Source: CAYZXA01 sp964482335
GTDB lineage: Bacteria > Patescibacteriota > Minisyncoccia > Minisyncoccales > MHMH01
Direction of reading: 5' to 3'
DNA: 10,816 bases
Assembly (NCBI GenBank): GCA_964482335.1
Contig: CAYZXA010000011.1
Span: 1 to 10,816 of the forward strand
Of this stretch, positions 1 through 5,549 are shown in pieces. The notes beneath the pieces are model-generated. The model saw nothing but the letters and a program-made list of their open reading frames with translations. It made no database searches and had not been told where the DNA came from. Position 1 is the first letter of the stretch, and each line of letters starts with the position of its first letter. The translations under genes were made by a program, and so were the position numbers.

Positions 1-666
1 TCCCTGGGAGGCTCAATTATTGTGCCAGGCAAAATCCAAGTGGAATTCCTTAAGGATTTTAAGGAATTTATTCTAAAGTTTCTTAAAAAAGACTTTCTCT
101 TTGTCATTGTTGCCGGCGGAGGCAGTATTGCCAGAAACTATATTGAAGCAGCTTCGGAAATTACCACGATAACCGACGAAGACAAAGATTGGCTGGGCAT
201 TCATGCCACGCGTTTTAATGCTCATCTCCTAAGAACTATTTTCAAGAAAGAAGCTTATCCTGTTGTCTTAGACAGCCCCCATAAAGAAATAAGTGCTGAA
301 AAATACAATCTCTTCATAGCCTCTGGCTGGAGACCTGGCTGGTCAACTGATTATGATACAGTATTGTTGGCTCAAAGATTCAAGGCAGACAAAGTGATTA
401 ACGCTTCCAATATCACTTACGTTCATGAAAAAGATATTGCCTTACACCCAACAGCCAAACCAATCAAAGATATTACCTGGAAAGAATACAGAAAACTTAT
501 AAGTTCTCAATGGAAACCAGGTATGTCAGCGCCTTTTGACCCAATTGCTGCCCGAGCCGCCCAAGAATCTAAAATGACCGTCATTGTAACTAAAGGAACT
601 GATTTGAAAAACATAGAAAACATCATCCAAAACAAGCCTTTTAAAGGCACCATCATCCATCCTTGA
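1..666 (+). CDS. pyrH: UMP kinase, archaeal-type (5' end outside the window)
   Basis: Phosphorylates UMP to UDP with ATP in the cytosol, an early step in pyrimidine nucleotide synthesis. The frame is open from base 1 and reads SLGGSIIVPGK, the first strand and phosphate-binding loop of amino-acid-kinase-fold UMP kinases. Only about five N-terminal codons should therefore be missing. Further marks are AGGGSIARNYIE, the stretch WSTDYDTVLLAQ, VINASNITYV (the usual 'ITNVDGVY' position) and the late GMSAPFDPIAA motif, which corresponds to GSSSVIDPLAA in Pyrococcus. These resemble the archaeal UMP kinase subfamily more than the ordinary bacterial hexameric PyrH. The GTG at 22 is an internal valine, not the start. 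The TGA stop lies inside the -35 box of the next promoter. 221 residues are visible. The family call is confident; the phylogenetic affinity comes from remembered sequences. Confidence 0.9.
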   Translation, partial: SLGGSIIVPGKIQVEFLKDFKEFILKFLKKDFLFVIVAGGGSIARNYIEAASEITTITDEDKDWLGIHATRFNAHLLRTIFKKEAYPVVLDSPHKEISAEKYNLFIASGWRPGWSTDYDTVLLAQRFKADKVINASNITYVHEKDIALHPTAKPIKDITWKEYRKLISSQWKPGMSAPFDPIAARAAQESKMTVIVTKGTDLKNIENIIQNKPFKGTIIHP

Positions 667-690
667 CTTTCTATAAAAATAAGGTAAAAT
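663..690 (+). promoter_or_regulatory. Sigma70-like promoter for rpmE-prfA
   Basis: TTGACT (663-668) and TAAAAT (685-690) are separated by 16 bp, and each differs from consensus at one position. The -35 box contains the TGA stop of the UMP kinase gene. A start site about 7 nt after the -10 box would fall at roughly 697-699, on or next to the rpmE ATG, giving a leaderless or nearly leaderless mRNA. The AAGG at 694-697 is only one base from the ATG and so too close to act as a normal ribosome binding site. Confidence 0.65.
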
Positions 691-698
691 ATTAAGGT

Positions 699-929
699 AT
701 GAAAAAAGATATCCATCCTAAATATTATCCCAAAGCCAGGGTGCAGTGCGCCTGCGGCAATACTTTTACTGTTGGCTCAACTAAAGAGTACATTGAAGTT
801 GAAATTTGCTCTAAATGCCATCCTTTCTACACTGGCAAAGAAAAGATTGTTGATGCTCTGGGCAGGGTGGAAAAATTCAGAAAGAGGTTGGCCAAAAAAG
901 AAGCAATCAAAAAGAAAAAGAAGAAATAA
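699..929 (+). CDS. rpmE: 50S ribosomal protein L31, zinc-binding form
   Basis: Small protein of the large ribosomal subunit that bridges towards the 30S head. The 76 residues begin MKKDIHPKYYP, the classic L31 N-terminus. They carry four cysteines as C17-x-C19 and C37-x-x-C40, the zinc site of the 'C+' L31 type, followed by HPFYTGKEKIVD. After about residue 57 the chain becomes a basic tail ending in six lysines, somewhat longer than in the shortest family members and suited to binding rRNA. It lies 32 bp after the UMP kinase gene and one base before prfA. rpmE next to prfA is a common bacterial arrangement, which supports both calls. The promoter at 663-690 probably drives it, with little or no leader. 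No frameshift or missing residue is seen. Confidence 0.96.
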   Translation: MKKDIHPKYYPKARVQCACGNTFTVGSTKEYIEVEICSKCHPFYTGKEKIVDALGRVEKFRKRLAKKEAIKKKKKK

Positions 930-930
930 T

Positions 931-1659
931 ATGCCAAGCGAGTCAGTCATTATTGAAATCAGAGCCGGTGCTGGTGGCGAAGAAGCTGCTCTTTTTGCTG
1001 CCAATCTTTACAGAATGTATTCAAAATATGCCACTAATCAAGCCTGGCAACAAAAAGTCTTGGACTCTAACCAGACTGAACTTGGCGGCTTCAAGCAAAT
1101 AGTCTTTGAACTAAAAAACTCTGATGTTTTCTCTAAGATGCAGTACGAAGGCGGAGTCCACCGGGTTCAGAGAATTCCAAAAACTGAAAAGCAGGACCGA
1201 ATTCACACTTCCACGGCTTCCGTGGCCGTTCTTCTAAAACCTAAAGAATCTCAGATTAAAATCAATCCGAACGATTTAAAAATGGAAGTCTGTAAGTCTT
1301 CCGGCCCAGGCGGCCAGAATGTCAATAAAAGAATGACAGCGGTCAGAATAGTTCACCTGCCTTCGGGAATCGCAGTTACTTCGCAAACCGAACGCAGTCT
1401 CCAGCAGAATAAAGAAAACGCCATGGGCATACTAACAGCTAAACTTTTGGAAAAACAAGAAATGGAACAACTGGAAAATCTTAGTGAAAAAAGAAAAACC
1501 CAGATAAAGTGGGCAAAAAGGGCAGAAAAAATCAGAACCTATAATTTTCCTCAAGATAGAGTAACTGACCATAGAATAAAAAAAAGCTTCCATAATATAG
1601 AAGCCATCATGGACGGCAAACTAGAAAAAATGATTAAAAAGCTCAATCAATCTCTTTGA
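931..1659 (+). CDS. prfA: Peptide chain release factor 1 lacking domain 1
   Basis: Class I release factor for UAA/UAG: domain 2 reads the stop codon and domain 3 triggers peptidyl-tRNA hydrolysis. The 242 residues open at MPSESVIIEIRAGAGGEEAALFA, which aligns with the start of the PCRF/domain 2 region near residue 110 of E. coli RF1. The helical domain 1 is thus absent (family length about 355-360). Retained are PKT at 83-85, the PxT anticodon-like tripeptide of RF1 (RF2 has SPF); HTSTASVAV; GGQ at 127-129 in SSGPGGQNVNK; and IRTYNFPQDRVTDHR at 201-215. The ATG at 931 is one base after the rpmE stop. The frame stays open upstream through rpmE to beyond 772, but that segment is only rpmE read out of phase. 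Its 3' end overlaps the convergent lytic transglycosylase gene by 17 bp. No prmC follows it here. Confidence 0.92.
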   Translation: MPSESVIIEIRAGAGGEEAALFAANLYRMYSKYATNQAWQQKVLDSNQTELGGFKQIVFELKNSDVFSKMQYEGGVHRVQRIPKTEKQDRIHTSTASVAVLLKPKESQIKINPNDLKMEVCKSSGPGGQNVNKRMTAVRIVHLPSGIAVTSQTERSLQQNKENAMGILTAKLLEKQEMEQLENLSEKRKTQIKWAKRAEKIRTYNFPQDRVTDHRIKKSFHNIEAIMDGKLEKMIKKLNQSL

Positions 1660-1678
1660 TGTCTTTCTCGTATTGAGC
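1641..1678. repeat. Inverted repeat across the convergent gene ends
   Basis: GCTCAAT (1641-1647) and ATTGAGC (1672-1678) are perfect 7-bp inverted arms. Between them a smaller hairpin, ATCAA-TCTCT-TTGAT (1646-1660), overlaps the left arm. Both stop codons of the convergent pair lie inside. There is no T-run on either side, so this is not a canonical intrinsic terminator. It may be chance in protein-coding DNA. Confidence 0.3.
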
Positions 1679-2980
1679 GGCAATAGCTAAAACTGAACGG
1701 CCATAGAATTCTTCCCAGTAAGACCAGCTGTAACCGGAAAAGTACCTCATAACTGCTCGAAATTCATTGGTCAATCCTCCCAAATCTTTTAAATAGACGC
1801 CGGTAGCCAAAAAGGCGTCTTTTATATTCCAAGGATCGGGCGCATGGCCAATCATTCCCTGAAGTTTATCTTTATACATAACCCAAGTTGAAGGAATAAA
1901 CTGAGATGGACCCATGGCGCCTCCCCAACCAATCGGTGTGCCGTATTTATCCTTTAAGGGACAGGAAACAGGGGTATTATATGGGTCGCGCCCCAATTGC
2001 TCTGTAATTTGCAAGAATGGAGCAACATCGCGCGTCGGTTTCATTACCCTGATTTCTTTTCTGCCAGTGCTTACCCTAACGCCGCTACCAGTATTTGGAT
2101 CGGCTAAAAAACACTGACCGACATTCTTGCCAATGTTGGACTCCTGGGTTAAAACAGCCAACAACAAAGCAGGACGAATGCCGGTTTGGCTAGAAACAAA
2201 TTTGGCAATCTCGTAAGCTTCTCCAAAAGTAGGAGCTTCGGGCACGCCAATTAAATCAAAGATGCGTGAACGAATATCCTGAGCTCTCCTTTCAACATCT
2301 TCTTTGCCTTGAAGATACTTTTGATACTCAGCCTCAGTCAATTTTAATAAATAATCCTGTTCTTCTTTAGCTTGGGCGTTCTCTTGTCTTTGAAGAGTCT
2401 GAATGACAACCTGTTTTTCCAGGTCACTCTTTTCTTCGTCCAAGGATTGCTTCTGATCCTCTAGATATAATTTTAGGGATTTAATATTATCCAAAAGCTC
2501 TTTGTTCTTAATGTTCAAAGCTTCTAAAGCCACTAAATTATCAAAGAAATCAGACAAGCCTTCAGAAAGCAGTATTTCAATCAAAGGACGCTGATCTTCC
2601 TCATAAACCGTTCTTAAGATAGCGACCAGCCTTTCCCTGCCTTCTTCTATTTGCAAGAATGTCTTTTCAATCGAAACTTCAGTGTCTTTAATCTGAATTC
2701 CCAGGTCCTGAACAACAATATTGCTCTGATAAATCTGAAGGTCTAATTTATTAATTGTATTTCTAAGAATATATATTTTATTTTCTAGAGTTTTTTTCTC
2801 TTGTTCGGTCTTGTCAATGTCTTGCTCATATTGAGCGATTTCTTCTTCCAATTGCCTCAGTTCTTCTTCCAAAGCTGCTCTTTCTTCGCTTGGCGACAGC
2901 TCAGCAAAAAGAAATCTCGGCAACAAAAAGACCGAGATTAACAGAATCAATAAGACTATTTGTAAAATACGTTTACTCAT
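1643..2980 (-). CDS. Secreted coiled-coil lytic transglycosylase (MltB-like)
   Basis: Predicted envelope enzyme that cleaves peptidoglycan glycan strands. Residues 1-26 form a signal peptide: MSKR, a long hydrophobic stretch, then FLFA with likely cleavage before ELSP. Residues about 30-240 are heptad-rich, Glu/Lys/Gln-laden coiled coil like the N-terminal parts of EnvC, CwlO and PcsB. Residues about 250-445 are an SLT/MltB-type catalytic domain: VLTQESNIG with E280 as probable catalytic acid, GWGGAMGPSQFIPSTW (351-366), DPWNIKDAFLATGVYL (382-397) and RYFSGY (412-417). C290 and C340 flank an insertion and could form a disulfide outside the cell. The ATG overlaps the L25 stop by 8 bp, and a purine-rich AGGAAAGAG lies upstream. 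It is the last gene of the run and meets prfA tail to tail. Coiled coil plus SLT suggests a hydrolase held inactive until a division or envelope partner binds; that part is inference. Confidence 0.88.
   Translation of the reverse strand: MSKRILQIVLLILLISVFLLPRFLFAELSPSEERAALEEELRQLEEEIAQYEQDIDKTEQEKKTLENKIYILRNTINKLDLQIYQSNIVVQDLGIQIKDTEVSIEKTFLQIEEGRERLVAILRTVYEEDQRPLIEILLSEGLSDFFDNLVALEALNIKNKELLDNIKSLKLYLEDQKQSLDEEKSDLEKQVVIQTLQRQENAQAKEEQDYLLKLTEAEYQKYLQGKEDVERRAQDIRSRIFDLIGVPEAPTFGEAYEIAKFVSSQTGIRPALLLAVLTQESNIGKNVGQCFLADPNTGSGVRVSTGRKEIRVMKPTRDVAPFLQITEQLGRDPYNTPVSCPLKDKYGTPIGWGGAMGPSQFIPSTWVMYKDKLQGMIGHAPDPWNIKDAFLATGVYLKDLGGLTNEFRAVMRYFSGYSWSYWEEFYGRSVLAIAAQYEKDIKEID
1659..1679. repeat. 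Imperfect 21-bp direct repeat, copy 1
   Basis: Matches 2817-2837 at 19 of 21 bases, mismatching at 1666 and 1670. The copies are 1158 bp apart, a multiple of three, and lie in the same codon phase near the two ends of the lytic transglycosylase gene. Here the repeat encodes AQYEKDI (residues 435-441). Confidence 0.55.
2817..2837. repeat. Imperfect 21-bp direct repeat, copy 2
   Basis: Partner of 1659-1679, with 19 of 21 bases identical. Here it encodes AQYEQDI (residues 49-55), at the start of the coiled coil of the lytic transglycosylase. Confidence 0.55.
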
Positions 2981-3561
2981 TTTTTTTCTCTTTCCTTTTT
3001 TCTTCCTTGGACGGAGCAGCTCCAGTAGAGGCAGGTTTTTTCTCTTCTTTTTCTTCTACTGCTTCTTCTTTCTTTTCTTTCTCTACTTTTTCTACTTCTT
3101 CTACTTTCTCTTCAATCGGTTTCTCTAATTCTTCTTCAACTTTCTCAGGCGGCGTCACTTGGGCGACAATCTCCCCGGGATCTCTTAAAATTTTGACTTC
3201 TTCAGCCACTCTCAGGTCTTTAATTAAAATATGGTCTTCAAACGTCTTCAACCTCTCGATATTAATTTTAATTTCTTTGGGTAAATTCTGAGGCAAAGCT
3301 CTCACTTCAACTTCAGNNNNNNNNNNNNNNNNNNNNNNNNNNNNNNNNNNNNNNNNNNNNNNNNNNNNNNNNNNNNNNNNNNNNNNNNNNNNNNNNNNNN
3401 NNNNNNNNNNNNNNNNCTTTATTGAATTCTTTTAAATCAACTTCTATATTCTCGTTCTTAATCTTGGGCCCATACAAAACACCAGGTAAAATACCCTTCT
3501 CAAGAAGGGTTTTTACTTTCTTGCCCTGAGTTTTACGAATTTTAGCAGATAAACTTAACAT
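2973..3561 (-). CDS. rplY: 50S ribosomal protein L25 (Ctc form), interrupted by an assembly gap
   Basis: Binds 5S rRNA in the large subunit. The first 48 residues (3561 down to 3418) read MLSLSAKIRKTQGKK and GILPGVLYGPKIKNENIEVD, the standard L25 N-terminal barrel. After 100 Ns the gene resumes with EVEVRALPQNLPKEIKIN and VAEEVKILRDPGEIVAQVTPP, the C-terminal Ctc domain. A tail of about 60 residues follows, almost all Glu, Lys and Val with a short PASTGAAPS break. The two halves are out of phase across the 100-base filler, but a missing length divisible by three joins them. From the family, about 70-80 codons should be missing. The ATG overlaps the ferredoxin stop (TAATG, 1 bp), and the TAA overlaps the next ATG by 8 bp. 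I treat the two halves as one intact gene with unknown middle, not a pseudogene. Confidence 0.9.
3317..3416. other. Assembly gap, 100 Ns
   Basis: Exactly 100 consecutive Ns inside rplY. The round number and the phase conflict between the flanking halves show that it is a filler of arbitrary size. Continuity of L25 requires a true length divisible by three, and the family suggests about 210-240 bases. Confidence 0.97.
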
Positions 3562-3752
3562 TATTTTTCTATTTTAATACACTGAACCGGACAAGCATCA
3601 GCTGCTTCCTTATTGCAGCCAACCTCTTCAGTCTCTCGAGAGCCTAAAAAATCAGCCTTACCATCTTGCGAGACTTTCCAGTATTTTGGACAAATATTCT
3701 CGCAAGAGCCACAGCCAATGCATTTTTCACGCTCATAAACAATTTTTGCCAT
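3561..3752 (-). CDS. Small [4Fe-4S] ferredoxin
   Basis: Soluble low-potential electron carrier of 63 residues. C11-x2-C14-x2-C17 (CIGCGSC) plus C54 in ACPVQC should hold one [4Fe-4S] cluster. C21 (in NICP) and C46 occupy the places that form a disulfide in single-cluster ferredoxins of the Desulfovibrio gigas/Thermotoga type, and C58 is an additional cysteine. There is no second full CxxCxxC, so a two-cluster protein is unlikely. It lies 2 bp after the aldolase gene and overlaps L25 by one base (TAATG), with no clear ribosome binding site, so translation is probably coupled. With PduL and AckA on the same strand, a natural partner would be a pyruvate:ferredoxin oxidoreductase, but none is encoded here; the partner is inference. 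Confidence 0.93.
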   Translation of the reverse strand: MAKIVYEREKCIGCGSCENICPKYWKVSQDGKADFLGSRETEEVGCNKEAADACPVQCIKIEK

Positions 3753-3754
3753 AT

Positions 3755-4576
3755 TTATACTTTATTTAAACTGCCAAATAATTTAATTTTGTCTTCGACC
3801 ACTTTTTGGACTGCTTCAATAACCCTAGGCATATATTTGTAAAGCGTAATTTTCTTCGACTTTCTCTTGAGCGCTTTTTTCAAGGCTTTAAGGTAGGCCA
3901 ACCTTAATTCGGTATTAATATTGACCTTGGCTATGCCCAGCTTTATTGCTTTTTTAATATCATTCTGGGGAGTACCCGAACCTCCGTGCAAAACCAGAGG
4001 CAAAGACCCTGCTTTCTTTTTTATCTCTTTTAATCTTTTTAAGTTTAAATTCGGGTTAATTCCCGAGCTTCTAATACCGTGCAGATTGCCAACAGCCACA
4101 GCCAAGCTATCAACCCCTGTCTTTTTAATAAATTCCTGAGCTTCCTCAGTGCAAGTTAAAGCTCCGCCAATCATACCAACTTCTCCTTCAACAAAAACTC
4201 CAGATTTCTTTGCATATTTTACAACCTTTTTTGTTTCTCTAATGTTTCTTGCCAAAGGCAGCCTTGAACCATCAAAATGAACAGCATCGTATCCAGCATC
4301 TATTGCCTTCTTAATATACCCGAAAGTTTTGCCATGGTCAAGATTCAGAAAAATCGGCAGTTGTGTTTCTCGACGAAAGCTTTTTATCAAAGCTACTGCC
4401 TGCTTTAAACCAATAGACCTGCTTTCTCCTTCTGAAGTGCCAACAATTACCGGGCTCTTATTCTCCTGCGCCGCTAAAACTATTGCTTTAAGTATCCTCA
4501 GGTTTGAGAAATTAAATTGACCGACAGCCCAGCCCTGCTTTCCAGCTTTTTTAAAATAGTATTTAAGACTTTTCAT
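3755..4576 (-). CDS. Class II fructose-bisphosphate aldolase family protein
   Basis: Zinc-dependent aldolase that cleaves fructose-1,6-bisphosphate, or a related ketose bisphosphate such as tagatose-1,6-bisphosphate, into two triose phosphates. With the ATG at 4576 it has 273 residues, typical of the shorter class II enzymes. Visible motifs are WAVGQFNFSN near the N-terminus, LNLDHGKTF with D80 and zinc ligand H81, EGEVGMIGG (130-138), AVGNLHG with zinc ligand H167, LVLHGGSGTP with zinc ligand H197 and the phosphate-binding glycines, and KVNINTELR. This start has an excellent ribosome binding site (4583-4589) and matches family N-termini. An upstream ATG at 4609 would only add 11 residues read from kinase coding sequence. 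The gene overlaps the PfkB kinase by 14 bp, consistent with consecutive glycolytic steps. Motifs alone do not separate FBP from tagatose-type substrates. Confidence 0.9.
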   Translation of the reverse strand: MKSLKYYFKKAGKQGWAVGQFNFSNLRILKAIVLAAQENKSPVIVGTSEGESRSIGLKQAVALIKSFRRETQLPIFLNLDHGKTFGYIKKAIDAGYDAVHFDGSRLPLARNIRETKKVVKYAKKSGVFVEGEVGMIGGALTCTEEAQEFIKKTGVDSLAVAVGNLHGIRSSGINPNLNLKRLKEIKKKAGSLPLVLHGGSGTPQNDIKKAIKLGIAKVNINTELRLAYLKALKKALKRKSKKITLYKYMPRVIEAVQKVVEDKIKLFGSLNKV

Positions 4577-5549
4577 GAATAGCCACCTTAACTCTTTTAA
4601 ACTTCTCATTCTTCTTTAAAATCCCCTCTTCCGCGCCCCACTTAGTTAAGCAGGAAGCAGCGTTGGCAACTGCCAGCTGAATGGCTTGCTTAATATTTCC
4701 TTTATGCTTGATATAGCCGGCCAAAAAGCCAGAGCCAAAGGCATCGCCCGCTCCTGTTTTGTCAACTGCTTCTTTTTGTATTAAAGGAAAAGCTGAATAA
4801 AGGCATTTGTTATCAACAACAAAAAGTTTTCTTGTGCCATTGGTTATAATAAGAATACCGGGAAAAATCTTTTTAATGCTTCTTACTAGTTCCTCTCTCT
4901 TTAACGAAGAATCTCTTATTAAAATCTGACCCTCTTCCTGATTTAACAGCAAAATGTCAATCTTTTTTAATAAAGGTCGGAGTCTCTTAAGGGGCAATTT
5001 CAATTGGGGAAGGCCCGGATTAACCATCACCTTTATCTTATTTTTTCTAGCAAAAACTAGTAAATCCTCAAAAAACTTATCAGCGTTTTTGCCCAAAGAG
5101 GCAATATAGAACCATTCGGTTTCTTTAATCTTGGCCCAATGGATTTGAGAGCTTTTTAAAACTTGGGAAGCTCCTTTATAGACCAAAATTGTTCTTTCCT
5201 GAGGAGTAGAAAAAATCACTGAAAGGTTAGTCGGCTTTTTACTCGTCTTCAAAACAAATCTGGTGTCAATATGCTTTTTCCTCAATTCCTTTAAAATTTC
5301 CTTTCCTCCTATATCGCTGCCGATTGTACCAGAGTAAGCCACTTTCAATCCTCGGCTAGAAAAAGTAGTTGCTGTATTTACGCCTCCGCCGCCTGAATGA
5401 AAGTGAATATCCTCAACATCAACTTTCAAACCGTAAGGCAGCAGAATTTCTTTCTGAGGACCAGTAAGATCAAAATTGCCGATTAAAAATTGCTTGGACC
5501 TTAAAAAAATATCTCTGGCAGCTGAGCCAAAAGTAATAACATCAAACAT
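4563..5549 (-). CDS. PfkB/ribokinase-family sugar kinase
   Basis: ATP-dependent kinase of the ribokinase fold, 328 residues. Signature 1 is at 52-61 (SGGGGVNTAT) in the substrate-binding region. NQEEG at 203-207 is the family's N-x-x-E phosphate/Mg site. DKTGAGDAFGSGFLAGY at 263-279 is signature 2, with the anion hole GAGD and catalytic base D269. The protein starts MFDVITFGSAARDIF, the usual opening strand. The substrate cannot be read from sequence: the family includes fructose-6-phosphate, fructose-1-phosphate, ribose, adenosine and 2-keto-3-deoxygluconate kinases. Its position, overlapping ppsA by 8 bp and the aldolase by 14 bp, favours a glycolytic sugar or sugar phosphate. No strong ribosome binding site is seen, so translation probably follows from ppsA. 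Confidence 0.9.
   Translation of the reverse strand: MFDVITFGSAARDIFLRSKQFLIGNFDLTGPQKEILLPYGLKVDVEDIHFHSGGGGVNTATTFSSRGLKVAYSGTIGSDIGGKEILKELRKKHIDTRFVLKTSKKPTNLSVIFSTPQERTILVYKGASQVLKSSQIHWAKIKETEWFYIASLGKNADKFFEDLLVFARKNKIKVMVNPGLPQLKLPLKRLRPLLKKIDILLLNQEEGQILIRDSSLKREELVRSIKKIFPGILIITNGTRKLFVVDNKCLYSAFPLIQKEAVDKTGAGDAFGSGFLAGYIKHKGNIKQAIQLAVANAASCLTKWGAEEGILKKNEKFKRVKVAIHEKS
4583..4589 (-). promoter_or_regulatory. Strong Shine-Dalgarno site deciding the aldolase start
   Basis: AAGGTGG on the minus strand lies 6 nt before the ATG at 4576. It is the clearest anti-16S match noticed in this gene run, where most starts rely on overlaps. It selects the 273-residue aldolase over the in-frame ATG at 4609, which has only a weak purine stretch. 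Confidence 0.75.

Noticed and set aside
22..24. GTG as the start of the UMP kinase gene
   Set aside because: The frame upstream already reads SLGGSII, the conserved beta-strand and phosphate loop, so this GTG is an internal valine and the true start is outside the window.
772..930. In-frame extension of prfA into rpmE, or a frameshift fusion of rpmE with prfA
   Set aside because: The extension encodes Lys/Trp-rich sequence from rpmE read in another phase, with no likeness to RF1 domain 1. The A-rich run at 894-900 has codon boundaries AAA|AAA|G, not the classic A|AAA|AAG slippery phase.
2890..3291. Ser/Phe-rich open frame on the plus strand
   Set aside because: It is the complement of the Lys/Glu-rich L25 tail and of the transglycosylase signal peptide; no motif supports it as a gene.
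2973..3561. Two separate genes or a broken pseudogene at L25
   Set aside because: Both halves match consecutive parts of one L25 protein and the break coincides exactly with the N gap.
4577..4609. Upstream ATG adding 11 residues to the aldolase
   Set aside because: Those residues come from PfkB-kinase coding sequence, do not resemble aldolase N-termini, and the strong AAGGTGG site points to 4576.
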